64,000 bases of DNA from Eledone cirrhosa (GCA_964016885.1 OZ024742.1:5477104-5541103); one strand, 5' to 3'; shown: positions 24,601 to 39,200, numbered from the stretch's first letter. Notes: generated by a model not told the origin, from the letters alone. A program made the numbers and translations.

Positions 24601-25900
24601 AAGGTATTAATGTGCTGGAGGTATAACTGTCCTGGGAGGTATTACTGTACTGGAAGTATAACTGTCCCGGAGCTATTACTGTCCTGGAGGTAGTACATTC
24701 CTGGAGGTATAACTGTCCTGGAGCTATAACTGTCCTGGGGTATTCCTGACCTCGAGGTATAACTGTGTGTCCTGGATGTATATCATTTCTGGAGTTATAA
24801 CTGTCTTGGAGCTATAAATGTCCTGGAGGTATTACTGTCCTGGAGGTATTGGTGTCCTGGAGGTATTACTGTCCTGGAGTATTAATGTCCTGGAGTATTA
24901 CTGTCATGTCGGTATTACTGTCCTGGAGTATTGCTGTCCTGGAGGTATTACTGTCCTGCAGGTACAACTGTCCTGGAGTTATAACTGTGCTGGAGGTATA
25001 ACTGTCCTGGGGGTATAACTGTCCTTGAGGTATTACTGTCCTGGACGTATTACTGTCCTGGAGGTATAACTGTGCTGGAAATATAACTGTCCTTGAGGTA
25101 TTACTGTCCTGGAGGTATTATTGTCCTGGAGGTATTTACTGTGCTGGAGGTATAACTGTCCTTGAGGTATTACTGTCCTGGAGGTAGAACTGTCTGTCCT
25201 GGAGGTAGAACTGTCTGTCCTGGAGGTATAACAGTCTTGGAGGTATTACTCTCTGTCCTGGAGGTATAACTCTCCTGGAGGTATAACTGTCTGTCCTGGA
25301 GGTATAACTGTATTGGAGGTATAACTGTCTGTCCTGGAGATATTACTGTCCTGGAGGTATAACTGCGCTGGAGGTATAATTGTGCTGGAGGTATAACTGT
25401 CTGTCCTGAAGGTCTAACTGTCTGTCCTGGAGGTATAACACTGCAGGAGGTATAACTCTTTGTCCTGGAGGTATAACTCTCTGTCCTGGAGTTATAACTG
25501 TCCTGGAGGTATAACTGTGCTGGAGATATAATTGTGCTGGAGGTATAACTCTCTGTCGTGGAGGTATAACTCTCTCTCCTGGAAGTATAACTGTGCTGGA
25601 GGTATAATTGTGCTGGAGGTATAACTGTCCTGGATATATAACTGTCTGTCCTGGAGGTATAACTGTCTATCCTGGAGGTATAAATGTCTGTCTTCGAGGT
25701 ATAACTGTCCTGGAGGTATAACTGTCGTGGAGGTATAAATGTCCTGGAGGTATTACTGTCCTGAATGTATAAATATCTGTCCTGGAGGTATCACTGTCAT
25801 GGAGGTATAACTGTCTGTCCTGGAGGTATTACCGTCCTGGAGGTATAACTGTCTGTCCTGGAGGTATAGCTGTCCTGGAGTTATAACTGTCCTGGAGGTA
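18650..25900 (+). repeat. Zone rich in 21-bp satellite monomers
   Basis: Many monomers carry a 4-bp CTGT insertion, so ACTGTCC becomes ACTGTCTGTCC and the length becomes 21 bp. A period of 21 keeps one frame in register, which explains heptad-like reverse-strand readings (SYTSRTD). Local higher-order copies exist, for example a duplicated segment of several 21-mers at 24090-24260 marked by GGAATAATTCACTG. Confidence 0.85.
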
Positions 25901-27360
25901 TACATCCCCTGGAGGTATTATTGTCCTGGAGATATTACTGTCCTCGAGGTATAACTGTCCTTGAGGTATTACTGTCCTGGAGGTATTACTGTCCTGTAGG
26001 TATAACTGTGCTGGAGGTATAACTGTCCTGGAGGTATAAATCCCCTGGAGGCATTACTGTTCTGGAGGTATTACTGTCCTGGAGGCATAACTGTCCTGGA
26101 GGTATAACTGTCCTGGGGGTATAAATGTCCTTGAGGTATAACTGTGCTGGAGGTATATCTGTCCTGGAGGTATAACTGTTCTGGGGTTATTACTGTCCTG
26201 GAGATATTACTTTCCTGGAGGTATTACTGTCCTGGAGTTTTACTGTCCTGGAGGTATTACTGTCCTGGAGGTATACCTGTCCTGGAGATATTACTGTCCT
26301 GGAGTATTACTGTCCTGGAGGTATAACTGTGCTGGAGGTATTACTGTCCTGGAGGTATTACTGTCCTGGAGGTATACCTGTCCTGGAGATATTACTGTCC
26401 TGGAGTATTACTGTCCTGGAGGTATAACTGTGCTGGAGGTATTACTGTCCTGGAGGTATAACTGTCCTGGAGGTATAACTGTCTTGGAGATATTACAGTC
26501 CTGGAGGTATTACAGTCCTGGAGGTATATCTCTCCTGGACGTATAACTGTACTGGAGGTATTACTGTCCTGGAGGTATAACTGTCATGGACGTATTACTG
26601 TCCTGGAGGTATAATTGTCCTGGAGGTATTACTGTCCTGGAGGTATAACTGTTCTGGAGGTATTACTGTCCTGGAGGTATAACTGTTCTGGAGGTATTAC
26701 TGTCAAGGATTATAACTGTCCTGGAAGTATTACTATCCTGGAGGTATAATTGTCCTGGAGGTATTACTGTCCTGGAGGTATAATTGTCCTGGAGGTATTA
26801 CTGTCCTGGAGGTATAACTGTTCTGGAGGTATTACTGTCCTGGAGGTATAACTGTTCTGGAGGTATTACTGTCCTGGAGGTATTAATGTCCTGGACGTAT
26901 AACTGTCATGGAGGTATTACTGTCCTGGATTTATTACTGTCCTGGAGTATTACTGTCCTGGAGGTATTACTGTCATGGAGGTATAACTGTCCTGGAGGTA
27001 TTACTGTCATGGAGGTATTACTGTCCTGGAGGTATAATTGTCCTGGAGGTATTACTGTCCGGGAGGTATTACTGTCCTGGAGATTTTACTGTCCTGGGGG
27101 TTTACCTGTCCTGGAGATATTACTGTCCTGGAGGTATAACTGTGCTGGAGGTATTACTGTCCTGGAGGTATAACTGTCCTGGAGGTATAACTGTCCTGGA
27201 CGTATAACTGTACTGGAGGTATTACTGTCAGGGATTATTACTGTCCTGGAGGTATTACTATCCTGGAGGTATAACTGTCCTGGAGGTATTACTGTCATGG
27301 AGGTATTACTGTCCTGGAGGTATAATTGTCCTGGAGGTATTACTGTCCTGGAGGTATTAC

Positions 27361-30300
27361 TGTCCTGGAGATTTTACTGTCCTGTGGGTATAACTGTCCT
27401 GGAGGTATTACTGTCCTGGAGTATAACTGTTCTGGAGGTATTACTGTCCTGGAGGTATAACTGTCCTGGAGGTATTACTGTCCTGGTGGTATTACTGTCC
27501 TGGTGGTATAACTGTCCTTGGATGTCTAACTGTCCTTGAGGTATTACTGTCCTGGCGGTGTTACTGTCCTGGAACTATAATTATCCTGGAGGTATTACTG
27601 TCCTGGAGGTATAAGTGACCTGGAGGTATAACTGTCCTGGAGGTATAACTGTCCTGGAGATATAACTGTCCTGGCGGTATTACTGTCCTGTAGGTATTAC
27701 TGTCCTGGAGTATAACTGTCCTGGAGGTGTTACTGTCCAGGAGGTATAACTGTCCTGGCGGTATTACTGTCCAGGAGGTATAACTCTCCTGGAGGTATAA
27801 CTGTCCCGGAGATATTACTGTCCTGGAGATATAACTGTCTTGGCGGTATTACTGTCCTGGAACTATAATTATCCTGGAGGTATTACTGTCCTGGAGGTAT
27901 AAGTATCCTGGACATATAACTGTCCTGTTGATATAACTGTCCTGACGGTATTACTGTCCTGGAGGTATAACTGTCCTGGAGGTGTTACTGTCCAGGAGGT
28001 ATAACTGTCCTGGCGGTATTACTGTCCAGGAGATATAACTGTCCTGGCGGTATTACTGTCCAGGAGGTATAACTGTCCTGGCGGTATTACTGTCCAGGAG
28101 ATATAACTGTCGTGGCGGTATTACTGTCCAGGAGATATAACTCTCCTGGCGGTATTACTGTCCAGGAGATATAACTGTCCTGGCGGTATTACTGTCCAGG
28201 AGATATAACTCTCCTGGCGGTATTACTGTCCAGGAGGTATAACTGTCTTGAAGGTATTACTGTCCTGGAGGTATAACTGTCCTGGAGGTATTACTGTCCT
28301 GGAGTATTACTGTCCTGGAGGTGTAACTGTCCTGGAGGTATTACTGTCCTGGAGGTATAACTGTCCTGGAGGTATTACTGTCCTGGAGTATTACTGTCCT
28401 GGAGGTATAACTGTCCTGGAGGTATTACTGTCCTGGAGGTATAACTGTCCTGGAGGTATTACTGTTCTGGAGGTATTACTGTTCTGGAGGTATAATTGTC
28501 CTGGAGGTATTACTGTCCCGGATTATTACTGTCCTGGAGGTATTACTATCCTGGAGGTATAACTGTCCTGGAGGTATTACTGTCCTGGAGGTCTTACTGT
28601 CCTGGAGGTATTACTGTTCTGGAGGTATAATTGTCCTGGAGGTATTACTGTCCTGGAGGTATAACTCTCCTGGAGTTATTACTGTCCTGGAGTATTACTG
28701 TCCTGGATATATAACTCTCCTGGAGGTATTACTGACCTGGAGGTATTACTGTCCTGGATGTATTACTGTCCTGGAGGTATAACTGTCCTCGCGGTATTAC
28801 TGTCCTGGAGGTATTACTCTCCTAGAGGTATAACTGTCCTGGAGGTATAAATGTCCCGGAGATATTACTGTCCAGGAGCTATAACTTATTGTCCTGCAGG
28901 TATAACTGTCCTGCAGGTATAACTGTCCTGGAGATATAACTGTCCTGGAGGAATAACTGTCCTGGAGTATTACTGTGCTGGAGATATAACTGTTCTGGAG
29001 GTATTACACTCCTGGAGGTATAACTGTCCTGGAGGTATTACTGTCCTGGAGGTATAACTCTCCTGGAGTTATTACTGTCCTGTGGTTTAACTGTCCTGGA
29101 GGTATGACTGTCCTGGATATATAACTCTCCTGGAGGTATAACTGTCCTGGAGATATAACTGTCCTGGTGGTATTACTGTCCTGTAGGTATTACTGTACTG
29201 GAGGTATAACTGTCCTGGAGGTGTTACGGTCCAGGAGGTGTAACTGACCTGGAGGTATTACTGTCCTGGAGTATTACTGTCCTGGAGTATTACTGTCCTG
29301 GAGGTATAACTGTCCTGGTGGTATTACTGTCCTGGAACTATAATTATCCTGGAGGTATTACTGTCCTGGAGGTATAACTGTCCTGGAGGTATAACTGTCC
29401 TGGAGGTATAACTGTCCTGGAGATATAACTGTCCTGGTGGTATTACTGTCCTGTAGGTATTACTGTACTGGAGGTATAACTGTCCTGGAGGTGTTACGGT
29501 CCAGGAGGTGTAACTGTCCTCGCGGTATTACTGTCCTGGAGGTATAACTCTCCTAGAGGTATAACTGTCCTGGAGATATAAATGTCCTGGAGATATAACT
29601 GTCCTGGTGGTATTACTGTCCTGGATGTATAACTGTCCTGAAGGTATTCCTGTCCTGGAGGTATAACTGTCCCGGAGGTATTACTGTCCTGGAGGTATAA
29701 CTGTCCTGGAGATATTACAGTCCTGGAGGAATTACTGTCCTGGAAGTATAACTCTCCTGGAGTTATTACTGTCCTGGAGATATTACTGTCCTGGAGTATT
29801 ACTGTCCTGGAGGTATAACTGTCCTGGAGGTATTACTGTCCTGGAGTATTACTGTCCTGGAGGTATTACTGTCCTGGGGTATACCTGTCCTGGAGTATTA
29901 CTGTGCGGGGGGTATAACTGTTCTGGAGGTATTAATGTCCTGGAGGTATAACTGTCCTGGAGGTATAACTGTCCTGGAGGATTTACTGTCCGTGAGGTAT
30001 TACTGTTCTGGAGGAATAATTGTCCTGGAGGTATAACTGTCCTGGAGGTATAACGGTCCTGGAGGTATTACTGTCCTGGAGCTATTACTGTCCTGAAGGT
30101 ATTACTGTCCTGGAGGTATAACTGTCCTGGAGGTATAACTGTCCTGGAGATATTACTGTCCTGGAGGTATAACTGTCCTGGAGGTATTACTGTCCCGGAT
30201 TATTACTGTCCTGGAGGTAATACTATCCTGGAGGTATAACTGTCCTGGAGGATTTACTGTCCTGGAGATTTTACTGTCCTGGGGCTATAACTGTCCTGGA

Positions 30301-31620
30301 GGTATTACTGTCCTGGTACTTTAATTATCCTGGAGGCATTACTGTCCTGGAGGTCTTACTGTCCTGGAGGTATTACTGTCCTGGAGGTATTACTGTCCTG
30401 GGGCTATAACTGTCCTGTAGGTATTACTGTCCTGGAACTATAATTATCCTGGAGGTATTACTGTCCTGTAGGTATTACTGTCCTGGAGGTATAACTGTCC
30501 TGGAGGTGTTACTGTCCAGGAGGCATAACTGTCCTGGCGGTATTACAGTCCAGGAGAAATAACTGTCCTGGCGGTATTACTGTCCAGGAGGTATAACTGT
30601 CCTGGCGGTATTACTGACCTGGAGGTATAACTCTCCTAGAGGTATAACTATCCTGGAGGTATAACTGTCCTGGAGATATAACTGTCCTGGCGCTATTACT
30701 GTCCAGGAGCTATAACTGTCTGTCCTGGAGGTATAACTGTCCAGGAGGTATAACTCTCCTGGAGATATAACTGTCCTGGCGGTATTACTGTACAGGAGCT
30801 ATAACTGTCTGTCCTGGAGGTATAACTGTCCTGGAGGTATAACTGTCTGGAGGTTTAACTGTCCTGGAGGTATAACTCTCTGTCCTGGAGGTATAACTGA
30901 TCTGGAGTTATTACTGTCCTGGAGATATTACCTTCCTGGGGGTATAACTGTCCTGGGGATGTAACTGTCCTGGAGGTATTTCTGTCCTGGAGGTATTACT
31001 GTCCTGGAGTATAACTGTCCTGGAGGTGTTACTGTCCAGGAGGTATAACTGTCCTGGCGGAATTACTGTCCAGGAGGTATAACTGTCCTGGCGGTATTAC
31101 TGTCCAGGAGGTATAACTCTCCTGGAGGTATAACTGTCCCGGAGATATTACTGTCCTGGAGATATAACTGTCTTGGCGGTATTACTGTCCTGGAACTATA
31201 ATTATCCTGGAGGTATTACTGTCCTGGAGGTATAAGTATCCTGGAGGTTTAACTGTCCTGGAGGTATAACTGTCCTGGAGATATAACTGTCCTGACGGTA
31301 TTACTGTCCTGTAGGTAATACTGTCCTGGAGTATAACTGTCCTGGCGGTATTACTGTCCAGGAGATATAACTGTCCTGGCGGTATTAGTGTCTAGGGGGT
31401 ATAACTGTCCTGGCTGTATAACTGACCTGGAGGTATTACTGTTCTGGAAGTATAACTGACCTGGAGGTATAACTGTCCTGGAGGTATAACTGTCCTGGAG
31501 GTATAACTGTCCTGGAGATATTACAGTCCTGGATGTATTATAGTCCTGGAGGTATATCTCTCCTGGACGTATAACTGTACTGGAGGTCTTACTGTCAGGG
31601 ATTATTACTGTCCTGGAGGT
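27361..31620 (+). repeat. Second copy of the window start (long-range duplication)
   Basis: Positions 27361-30821 match 1-3461 at a constant offset of 27,360. After that the match continues at offset 25,795 (5040-5828 against 30835-31620). The difference equals the 1,565-bp extra unit. Only scattered substitutions were seen (for example 550/27910, 1227/28587 and 2281/29641). The copy passes straight through the point where the 1,164-bp insert begins at 5829, without the insert. Confidence 0.88.
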
Positions 31621-32134
31621 ATTACTATCCTGGAGGTATAATTGACCTGGAGGTATTACTGTCCTTGAGATATTACCTTCCTGGGGGTATAACTGTCCTG
31701 GGGATATAACTGTCCTGGAGGTATTTCTGTCCTGGAGGTATTACTGTCCTGGAGGTTTAACTGTGCTGGAGGTATTACTGTCTTGGAGATATTAATATCA
31801 TGGGCGTATAACTGCCCTGGAGGTATTACTGTCCTGGAAGTATTACTGTCCTGGGGGTATACCTGTCCTGGAGATATTACTGGCCTGGAGTATTACTGTC
31901 CTGGAGGTATAACTGTGCTGGAGGTATTACTGTCCTGGAGGTATAACTGTGCTGGAGGTATTACTGTCCTGGAGGTATAAGTGTCCTGGAGGTATAACTG
32001 TCCTGGAGATTTTACTGTCCTGGGGGTATAACTGTCCTGGAGGTATTACTGTCCTGGAGGCATAACTGTCCTGGAGGTATTACTTTCCTGGACGTATAAC
32101 TGTCCTGGATTTATTACTGTCCTGGAGTATTACT

Positions 32135-32218
32135 GTCCTGGAGGTATTACTATCCTGGAGGTATAACTTTCCTGGAGGTATTACTGTCATGGAGGTATTA
32201 CTGTCCTGGAGGTATAAT
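32135..32218 (+). repeat. 84-bp direct repeat left of the inverted block
   Basis: These 84 bp of satellite with a distinctive variant order (TATCC, CTTTCC, GTCATGG) are repeated exactly at 33252-33335. They bracket the inverted segment. Confidence 0.85.
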
Positions 32219-33251
32219 ACCTCCATGACAGTAATACCTCCAGGACAGTTATACCTCCAGGATAGTAATAATCCCTGACAGTAATACCTCCAGTACAGTT
32301 ATTCGTCCAGGACAGTTCCAAGGACAGTTATACCACCAGGACAGTAATACCTCCAGGACAGTAATATCTCCAGGACAGTTACACTTCCAAGGACAGTTAT
32401 ACCACCAGGACAGTAATACCTCCAGGACAGTAATACCTCCAGGACAGTTATACCCCCAGGACAGTAAAATCTCCAGGACAGTTATACCTCCAGGACAGTT
32501 ATACCTCCAGGACAGTAATACACCCAGGACAGTAATACCTCCAGGACAGTTATACCTCCAGGATAGTAATACCTCTAGGACAGTAATAATCCCTGACAGT
32601 AATACCTCCAGTACAGTTATACGTCCAGGAGAGATATACCTCCAGGACTGTAATACCTCCAGGACTGTAATATCTCCAGGACAGTTATACCTCCAGGACA
32701 GTTATACCTCCAGGACAGTAATACCTCCAGCACAGTAATACCTCCAGGATAATTATAGTTCCAGGACAGTAATACCTCCAGGACAGTAATACCGCCAAGA
32801 CAGTTATATCTCCAGGACAATAATATCTCCGGGACAGTTATACCTCCAGGATAGTTATACCTCTAGGAGAGTTATACCTCCAGGTCAGTAATACCGCCAG
32901 GACAGTTATACCTCCTGGTCACTAATACCGCCAGGACAGTTATACCTCCTGGACAGTAATTCCGCCAGGACAGTTATACCTCCTGGACAGTAACACCTCC
33001 AGGGCAGTTATACTCCAGGACAGTAATACCTACAGGACAGTAATACCGCCAGGACAGTTATATCTCCAAGACAGTTATACCTCCAGGACAGTAATACCTC
33101 CAGGATAATTATAGTTCCAGGACAGTAACACCGCCAGGACAGTAATACCTCCAGGACAGTTACACCTCCAAGGACAGTTATACCACCAGGACAGTAATAC
33201 CTCCAGGACAGTAATACCTCCAGGACAGTTATACCTCCAGGACAGTAATAC
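32219..33251 (-). repeat. Inverted block of the 17-bp satellite
   Basis: The plus strand here reads CCTCCAGGACAGTAATAC, the reverse complement of the monomer, over 1,033 bp. Orientation is plus on both sides. It is the only inverted stretch that I found in 39 kb. Its minus strand shows the same [16 protein letters not shown] period frames as the plus strand elsewhere. Confidence 0.95.
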
Positions 33252-36200
33252 GTCCTGGAGGTATTACTATCCTGGAGGTATAACTTTCCTGGAGGTATTA
33301 CTGTCATGGAGGTATTACTGTCCTGGAGGTATAATTGTCCTGGAGGTATTACTGTCCTGCAAGGTATTACTGTCCTGGAGATTTTACTGTCCTGGAGATA
33401 TTACAGTCCTGGAGGTATTACAGTCCTGGAGGTATATCTCTCCTGGACGTATAACTGTACTGGATGTATTACTGTCAGGGATTATTACTGTCCTGGAGGT
33501 ATTACTATCCTGGAGGTATAACTATCCTGGAGGTATTACTGTCATGGAGGTATTGATGTCCTGGAGGTATAATTGTCCTGGAGGTATTACTGTCCTGGGG
33601 GTATAACTGTCCTGAAGGTATTACTGTCCTGGAGGTATAAGTGTTCTGGAGGTATTACTGTCCTGGTGGTATAACTGTTCTTGGAGGTGTAACTCTCCTG
33701 GAGGTATTACTGTCCTGGAGATATTACTGTCCTGGAGGTATAACTGTCCTGGAGATATTACTGTCATGGGCGTATAACTGCCCTGGAGGTATTACTGTCC
33801 TGCAAGTATTACTGTCCTGGGGGTATACCTGTCCTGGAGATATTACTGGCCTGGAGTATTACTGTCCTGGAGGTATAACTGTGCTGGAGGTATTAGTGTC
33901 CTGGAGGTATAACTGTCCTGGAGGTATAACTGTCCTGGAGATATTACTGTCCTGGAGGTATTACAGTCCTGGAGGTATATCTCTCCTGGACGTATAACTG
34001 TACTGGAGGTATTACTGTCAGGGATTATTACTGTCCTGTAGGTATTACTGTCCTGGAGTATAACTGTCCTGGAGGTATTACTGACCAGGAGGTATAACTG
34101 TCCCTGAGATATTACTGTCCTGGAGATATAACTGCCTTGGCGGTATTACTGTCCTGGAACTATAATTATCCTGGAGGTATTACTGTCCTGGAGGTATAAG
34201 TATCCTGGAGGGTTAACTGTCCTGGAGGTATAACTGTCCTGGAGATATAACTGTCCTGACGGTATTACTGTCCTGTAGGTAATACTGTCCTGGAGGTATA
34301 ACTGTCCTGGAGGTGTTACTGTCCATGAGATATAACTGTCCTGGCGGTATTACTGTCTAGGAGGTATAACTGTCCTGGCGGTATTACTGTCCAGGAGGTA
34401 TAACTGTCCTGGCTGTATAACTGATCTGGAGGTATTACTGTCCTGGAGGTATAACTGACCTGGAAGTATAACTGTCCTGGAGGTATAACTGTCCTGGAGA
34501 TAATACAGTCCTGGAGGTATTATAGTCCTGGAGGTATATCTCTCCTGGACGTATAACTGTACTGGAGGTCTTACTGTCAGGGATTATTACTGTCCTGGAG
34601 GTATTACTATCCTGGAGGTATAACTGACCTGGAGGTATTACTGTCCAGGAGATATTACCTTCCTGGGGGTATAACTGTCCTGGAGGTATTTCTGTCCTGG
34701 AGGTATTACTGTCCTGGAGGTTTAACTGTCCTGGAGGTATTACTGTCCTGGAGATATTACTGGCCTGGAGTATTACTGTCCTGGAGGTATAACTGTGCTG
34801 GAGGTATTACTGTCCTGGAGGTATAACTGTCCTGGAGGTATAACTGTCCTGGAGATATTACAGTCCTGGAGGTATTACAGTCCTGGAGGTATATCTCTCC
34901 TGGACGTATAACTGTACTGGAGGTATTACTGTCAGGGATTATTACTGTCCTGGAGATTTTACTGTCCTGGGGGTATTACTGTCCTGGAGGTTTTACTGTC
35001 CTGGAGGTATTACTGTCCTGGTGGTATAACTGTCCTTGGAAGTGTAACTGTCCTGGAGGTATTACTGTCAGGGATTATTGCTGTCCTGGAGGTATTACTA
35101 TCCTGGAGGTATTACTGTCATGGAGGTATAACTGTGCTGGAGGTATTACTGTCATGGAGGTATTACTGTCCTGGATTTATTACTGTCCTGGAGTATTACT
35201 GTCCTGGAGGTATTACTGTCATGGAGGTATTACTGTCATGGAGGTATAACTGTCCTGGAGTATTACTGTCCTGGAGGTATTACTGTCCTGCAAGGTATTA
35301 CTGTCCTGGAGATTTTACTGTCCTGGAGGTATTACTGTCCTGGAGATTTTACAGTCCTGGAGGTATTACAGTCCTGGAGGTATATCTCTCCTGGACGTAT
35401 AACTGTACTGGATGTATTACTGTCAGGGATTATTACTGTCCTGGAGGTATTACTGTCCTGGAGTATAACTGTCCTGGAGGTATTACTGTCCTGGAGGTAT
35501 TACTGTCTTGGAGATTTTACTGTCCTGGGGGTATAACTGTCCTGGAGGTATTACTGTCCTGGAGGTATAACTGTTCTGGAGGTATTACTGTCCTGGAGGT
35601 ATAACTGTCCTGGAGGTATAACTGTCCTGGATGTATTACTGCCCTGGTGGTATAACTGTCCTTGGAGGTGTAACTGTCCTGTAGGTATTACTGTCCTGGC
35701 GGTGTTACTGTCCTGGAACTATAATTATCCTGGAGGTATAACTGTCCTGGAGGTTTAACTGTCCTGGAGGTATAACTGTCCTGGAGGTATTACTGTCCTG
35801 GTGGTATAACTGTCCTTGGAGGTGTAACTGTCATGGAGGTATAACTGTCCTGGCGGTATTACTGTCCTGTAGGTATTACTGTCCTGGAGTATAACTATCT
35901 TGGAGGTGTTACTGTCCAGGAGGTATAACTGTCCTGGCGGAATTACTGTCCAGGAGGTATAACTGTCCTGGCGGTATTACTGACCAGGAGCTATAACTCT
36001 CCTGGAGGTATAACTGTCCTGGAGATATAACTGTCTTGGCGGTATTACTGTCCTGGAACTATAATTATCCTGGAGGTATTACTGTCCTGGAGGTATAAGT
36101 ATCCTGGAGGTTTAACTGTCCTGGAGGTATAACTGTCCTGGAGATATAACTGTCCTGACGGTATTACTGTCCTGTAGGTATTACTGTCCTGGAGGTATAA

Positions 36201-39200
36201 CTGTCCTGGAGCTGTTACTGTCCAGGAGGTATAACTGTCCTGGCGGTATTACTGTCCAGGAGATATAACTGTCCTGGCGGTATTACTGTCTAGGAGGTAT
36301 AACTGTCCTGGCTGTATAACTGACCTGGAGGTATTACTGTCCTGGAGGTATAACTGACCTGGAGGTATAACTGTCCTGGAGGTATAACTGTCCTGGAGTT
36401 ATAACTGTCCTGGAGATATTACAGTCCTGGAGGTATTATAGTCCTGGAGGTATATCTCTCCTGGACGTATAACTGTACTGGAAGTCTTACTATCATGGAT
36501 TATTACTGTCCTGGAGGTATTACTATCCTGGAGGTATAACTGTCCTGGAGGTATTACTGTCATGGAGGTATTACTGTCCTGGAGGTATTACTGTCCTGGG
36601 GGTATAATTGTCCTGGAGGTATTACCGTCCTGGAGGTATTACTGTCCTGGAGATTTTACTGTCCTGGGGGTATACCTGTCCTGGAGATATTACTGTCCTG
36701 GAGTATTACTGTCCTGGAGGTATAACTGTGCTGGAGGTATTACTGTCCTGGAGGTCTAACTGTCCTGGAGGTATAACTGTCCTGGAGATATTACAGTCCT
36801 GGAGGTATTACAGTGCTGGAGGTATATCTCTCCTGGACGTATAACTGTACTGGAGTTATTACTGTCAGGGATTATTACTGTCCTGGAGGTATTACTGTCC
36901 TGGAGGTATAATTGTCCTGGAGGTATTACTGTCCTGGAGGTATTACTGTCCTGGAGATTTTACTGTCCTGGGCGTATGACTGTCCTGGAGGTATTACTGT
37001 CCTGGGGGTATAACTGTTCTGGAGGTATTACTGTCCTGGAGGTATAACTGTCCTGGAGGTATAACTGTCCTGGAGGTATTACTGTCCTGGTGGTATAACT
37101 GTCCTTGGAGGTGTAACTGTCCTGGAGGTATTACTGTCCTGGCGGTGTTACTGTCCTGGAACTATAATTATCCTGGAGGTATTACTGTCCTGGAGGTATA
37201 ACTGACCTGGAGGCATTACTGTCCTGGAGTATAACTGTCCTGGAGGTGTTACTGTCCAGGAGGTATAACTGTCCTGGAGGAATTACTGTCCAGGAGGCAT
37301 AACTGTCCTGGCGGTATTACTGACCTGTAGGTATAACTCTCCTGGAGGTATAACTGTCCCGGAGATATTACTGTCCTGGAGATATAACTGTCTTGGCGGT
37401 ATTACTGTCCTGGAACTATAATTATCCTGGAGGTATTACTGTCCTGGAGGTATAAGTATCCTGGAGATATAACTGTCCTGACGGTATTACTGTCCTGTAG
37501 GTATTACTGTCCTGGAGGTATAACTGTCCTGGAGGTGTTACTGTCCAGGAGGTGTAACTGTCCTGGCGGTATTACTGTCCAGGAGATATAACTGTCCTGG
37601 CGGTATTACTGTCCTGGAGGTATAACTGTCCTGGCGTTAGAACTGACCTGGAGGTATAACTCTCCTAGAGGTATAACTGTCCTGGGGGTATAACTGTCCT
37701 GGAGATATAACTGTCCTGGCGGTATTACCGTCCAGGAGCTATAACTGTCTGTCCTGGAGGTATTACTGTGCTGGATGTATAACTGTCCTGGAGTATTACT
37801 GTCCTGGAGGTATAACTGTCCTGGAGGTATTACTCTCCTGGAGGTATAACTGTCCTGGAGGTATTACTGTCCTGGAGTATTACTGTCCTGGAGGTATAAC
37901 TGTCCTGGAGGTATTACTATCCTGGAGGTATAACTGTCCTGGAGGTATTACTCTCCTGGAGGTATAACTGTCCTGGAGGTATTACTGTCCTGGAGTATTA
38001 CTGTCCTGGAGGTATAACTGTCCTGGAGGTATTACTCTCCTGGAGGTATAACTGTCCTGGGGGTATTACTCTCCTGGAGGTATAACTGTCCTGGAGTATT
38101 ACTGTCCTGGAGGTATTACTGTCTTGGAGGTATAACTGTCCTGGAGGTATTACTGTTCTGGAGGTATAACTCTCCTGGAGGTATGACTGTCCTGGATATA
38201 TAACTCTCCTGGAGGTATAACTGTCCTGGAGGTAGTACAGTCCTGGAGTTTCACTGTCCTGGAGGTATTACTCTCCTGTCGGTATTACTGTCCTGGAACT
38301 ATAATTATCCTGGAGGTATTACTGTCCTGTAGGTATTACTGTCCTGGAGGTATAACTGTCCTGGAGGTGTTACGGTCCAGGAGATGTAACTGTCCTGGCG
38401 GTATTACTGTCCAGGATATATAACTGTCCTGGCGGTATTACTGTCCTGGAGGTATAACTGTCCTGGCCGTTTTACTGTCCCGGCGGTATTACTGTCCAGG
38501 AGGTATAACTCTCCCAGAGGTATAACTGTCCTGGAGGTATAATTGTCCTGGAGATATAACTGTCCTGGCGCTATTACTGTCCAGGAGCTATAACTGTCTG
38601 TCCTGGAGGTATAACTGTCCTGGAGGTATAACTGTCCTGGAGGTATAACTGTCCTGGAGATATAACTGTCCTGGAGGTTTAACTGTCCTGGAGGTATAAC
38701 TCTCTGTCCTGGTGGTATAACTGTCCTGGAGGTGTAACTCTCCTGGAGATATTATTGTCCAGGAGGTATAACTGTCCTGGAGATATTACCTTCTTGGTGG
38801 TATAACTGTCCTGGGGATATAATTGTCCTGGAGGTATTACTATCCTGGAGGTTTAACTGTCCTGGAGGTATAACTGTCCTTGGAAGTGTAACTGTCCTGG
38901 AGGTATTACTGTCCTGGAGATATTACTGTCCTGGGGGTATACCTGTCCTGGAGGCATTACTGTCCTGGAGTATTACTGTCCTGGAGGTATTACTGTCCTG
39001 GAGGTATAACTGTCCTGGAGGTATAACTGTCCTGGGGGTATTACTGTCCTGGATGTATAACTGTCCTGGAGATATTACAGTCCTGGAGGTATTACTGTAC
39101 TGGAGGTATAACTCTCCTGGAGGTATTACTGTCCTGGAGATATTACTGTCCTGGGGGTATAACTGTCCTGGAGGTATTACTGTCCCGGATTATTACTCTC

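Larger units (their letters stand above)
13965..32218 (+). repeat. 17-bp satellite array, third block
   Basis: This is a continuous plus-orientation array. The first part (to about 18503) belongs to the 6,973-bp duplication. From about 18650 to 25900 it is rich in 21-bp monomers. From 27361 it repeats the start of the window. No gene, RNA or promoter is recognisable. Reverse-strand frames reading SYTSRTD come from the 21-bp form (7 codons). Confidence 0.97.

Noticed and set aside
27361..31620. Telomeric or centromeric assignment of the satellite
   Set aside because: No telomere repeat is seen in the window, and nothing in the sequence alone distinguishes a centromeric from an interstitial array.
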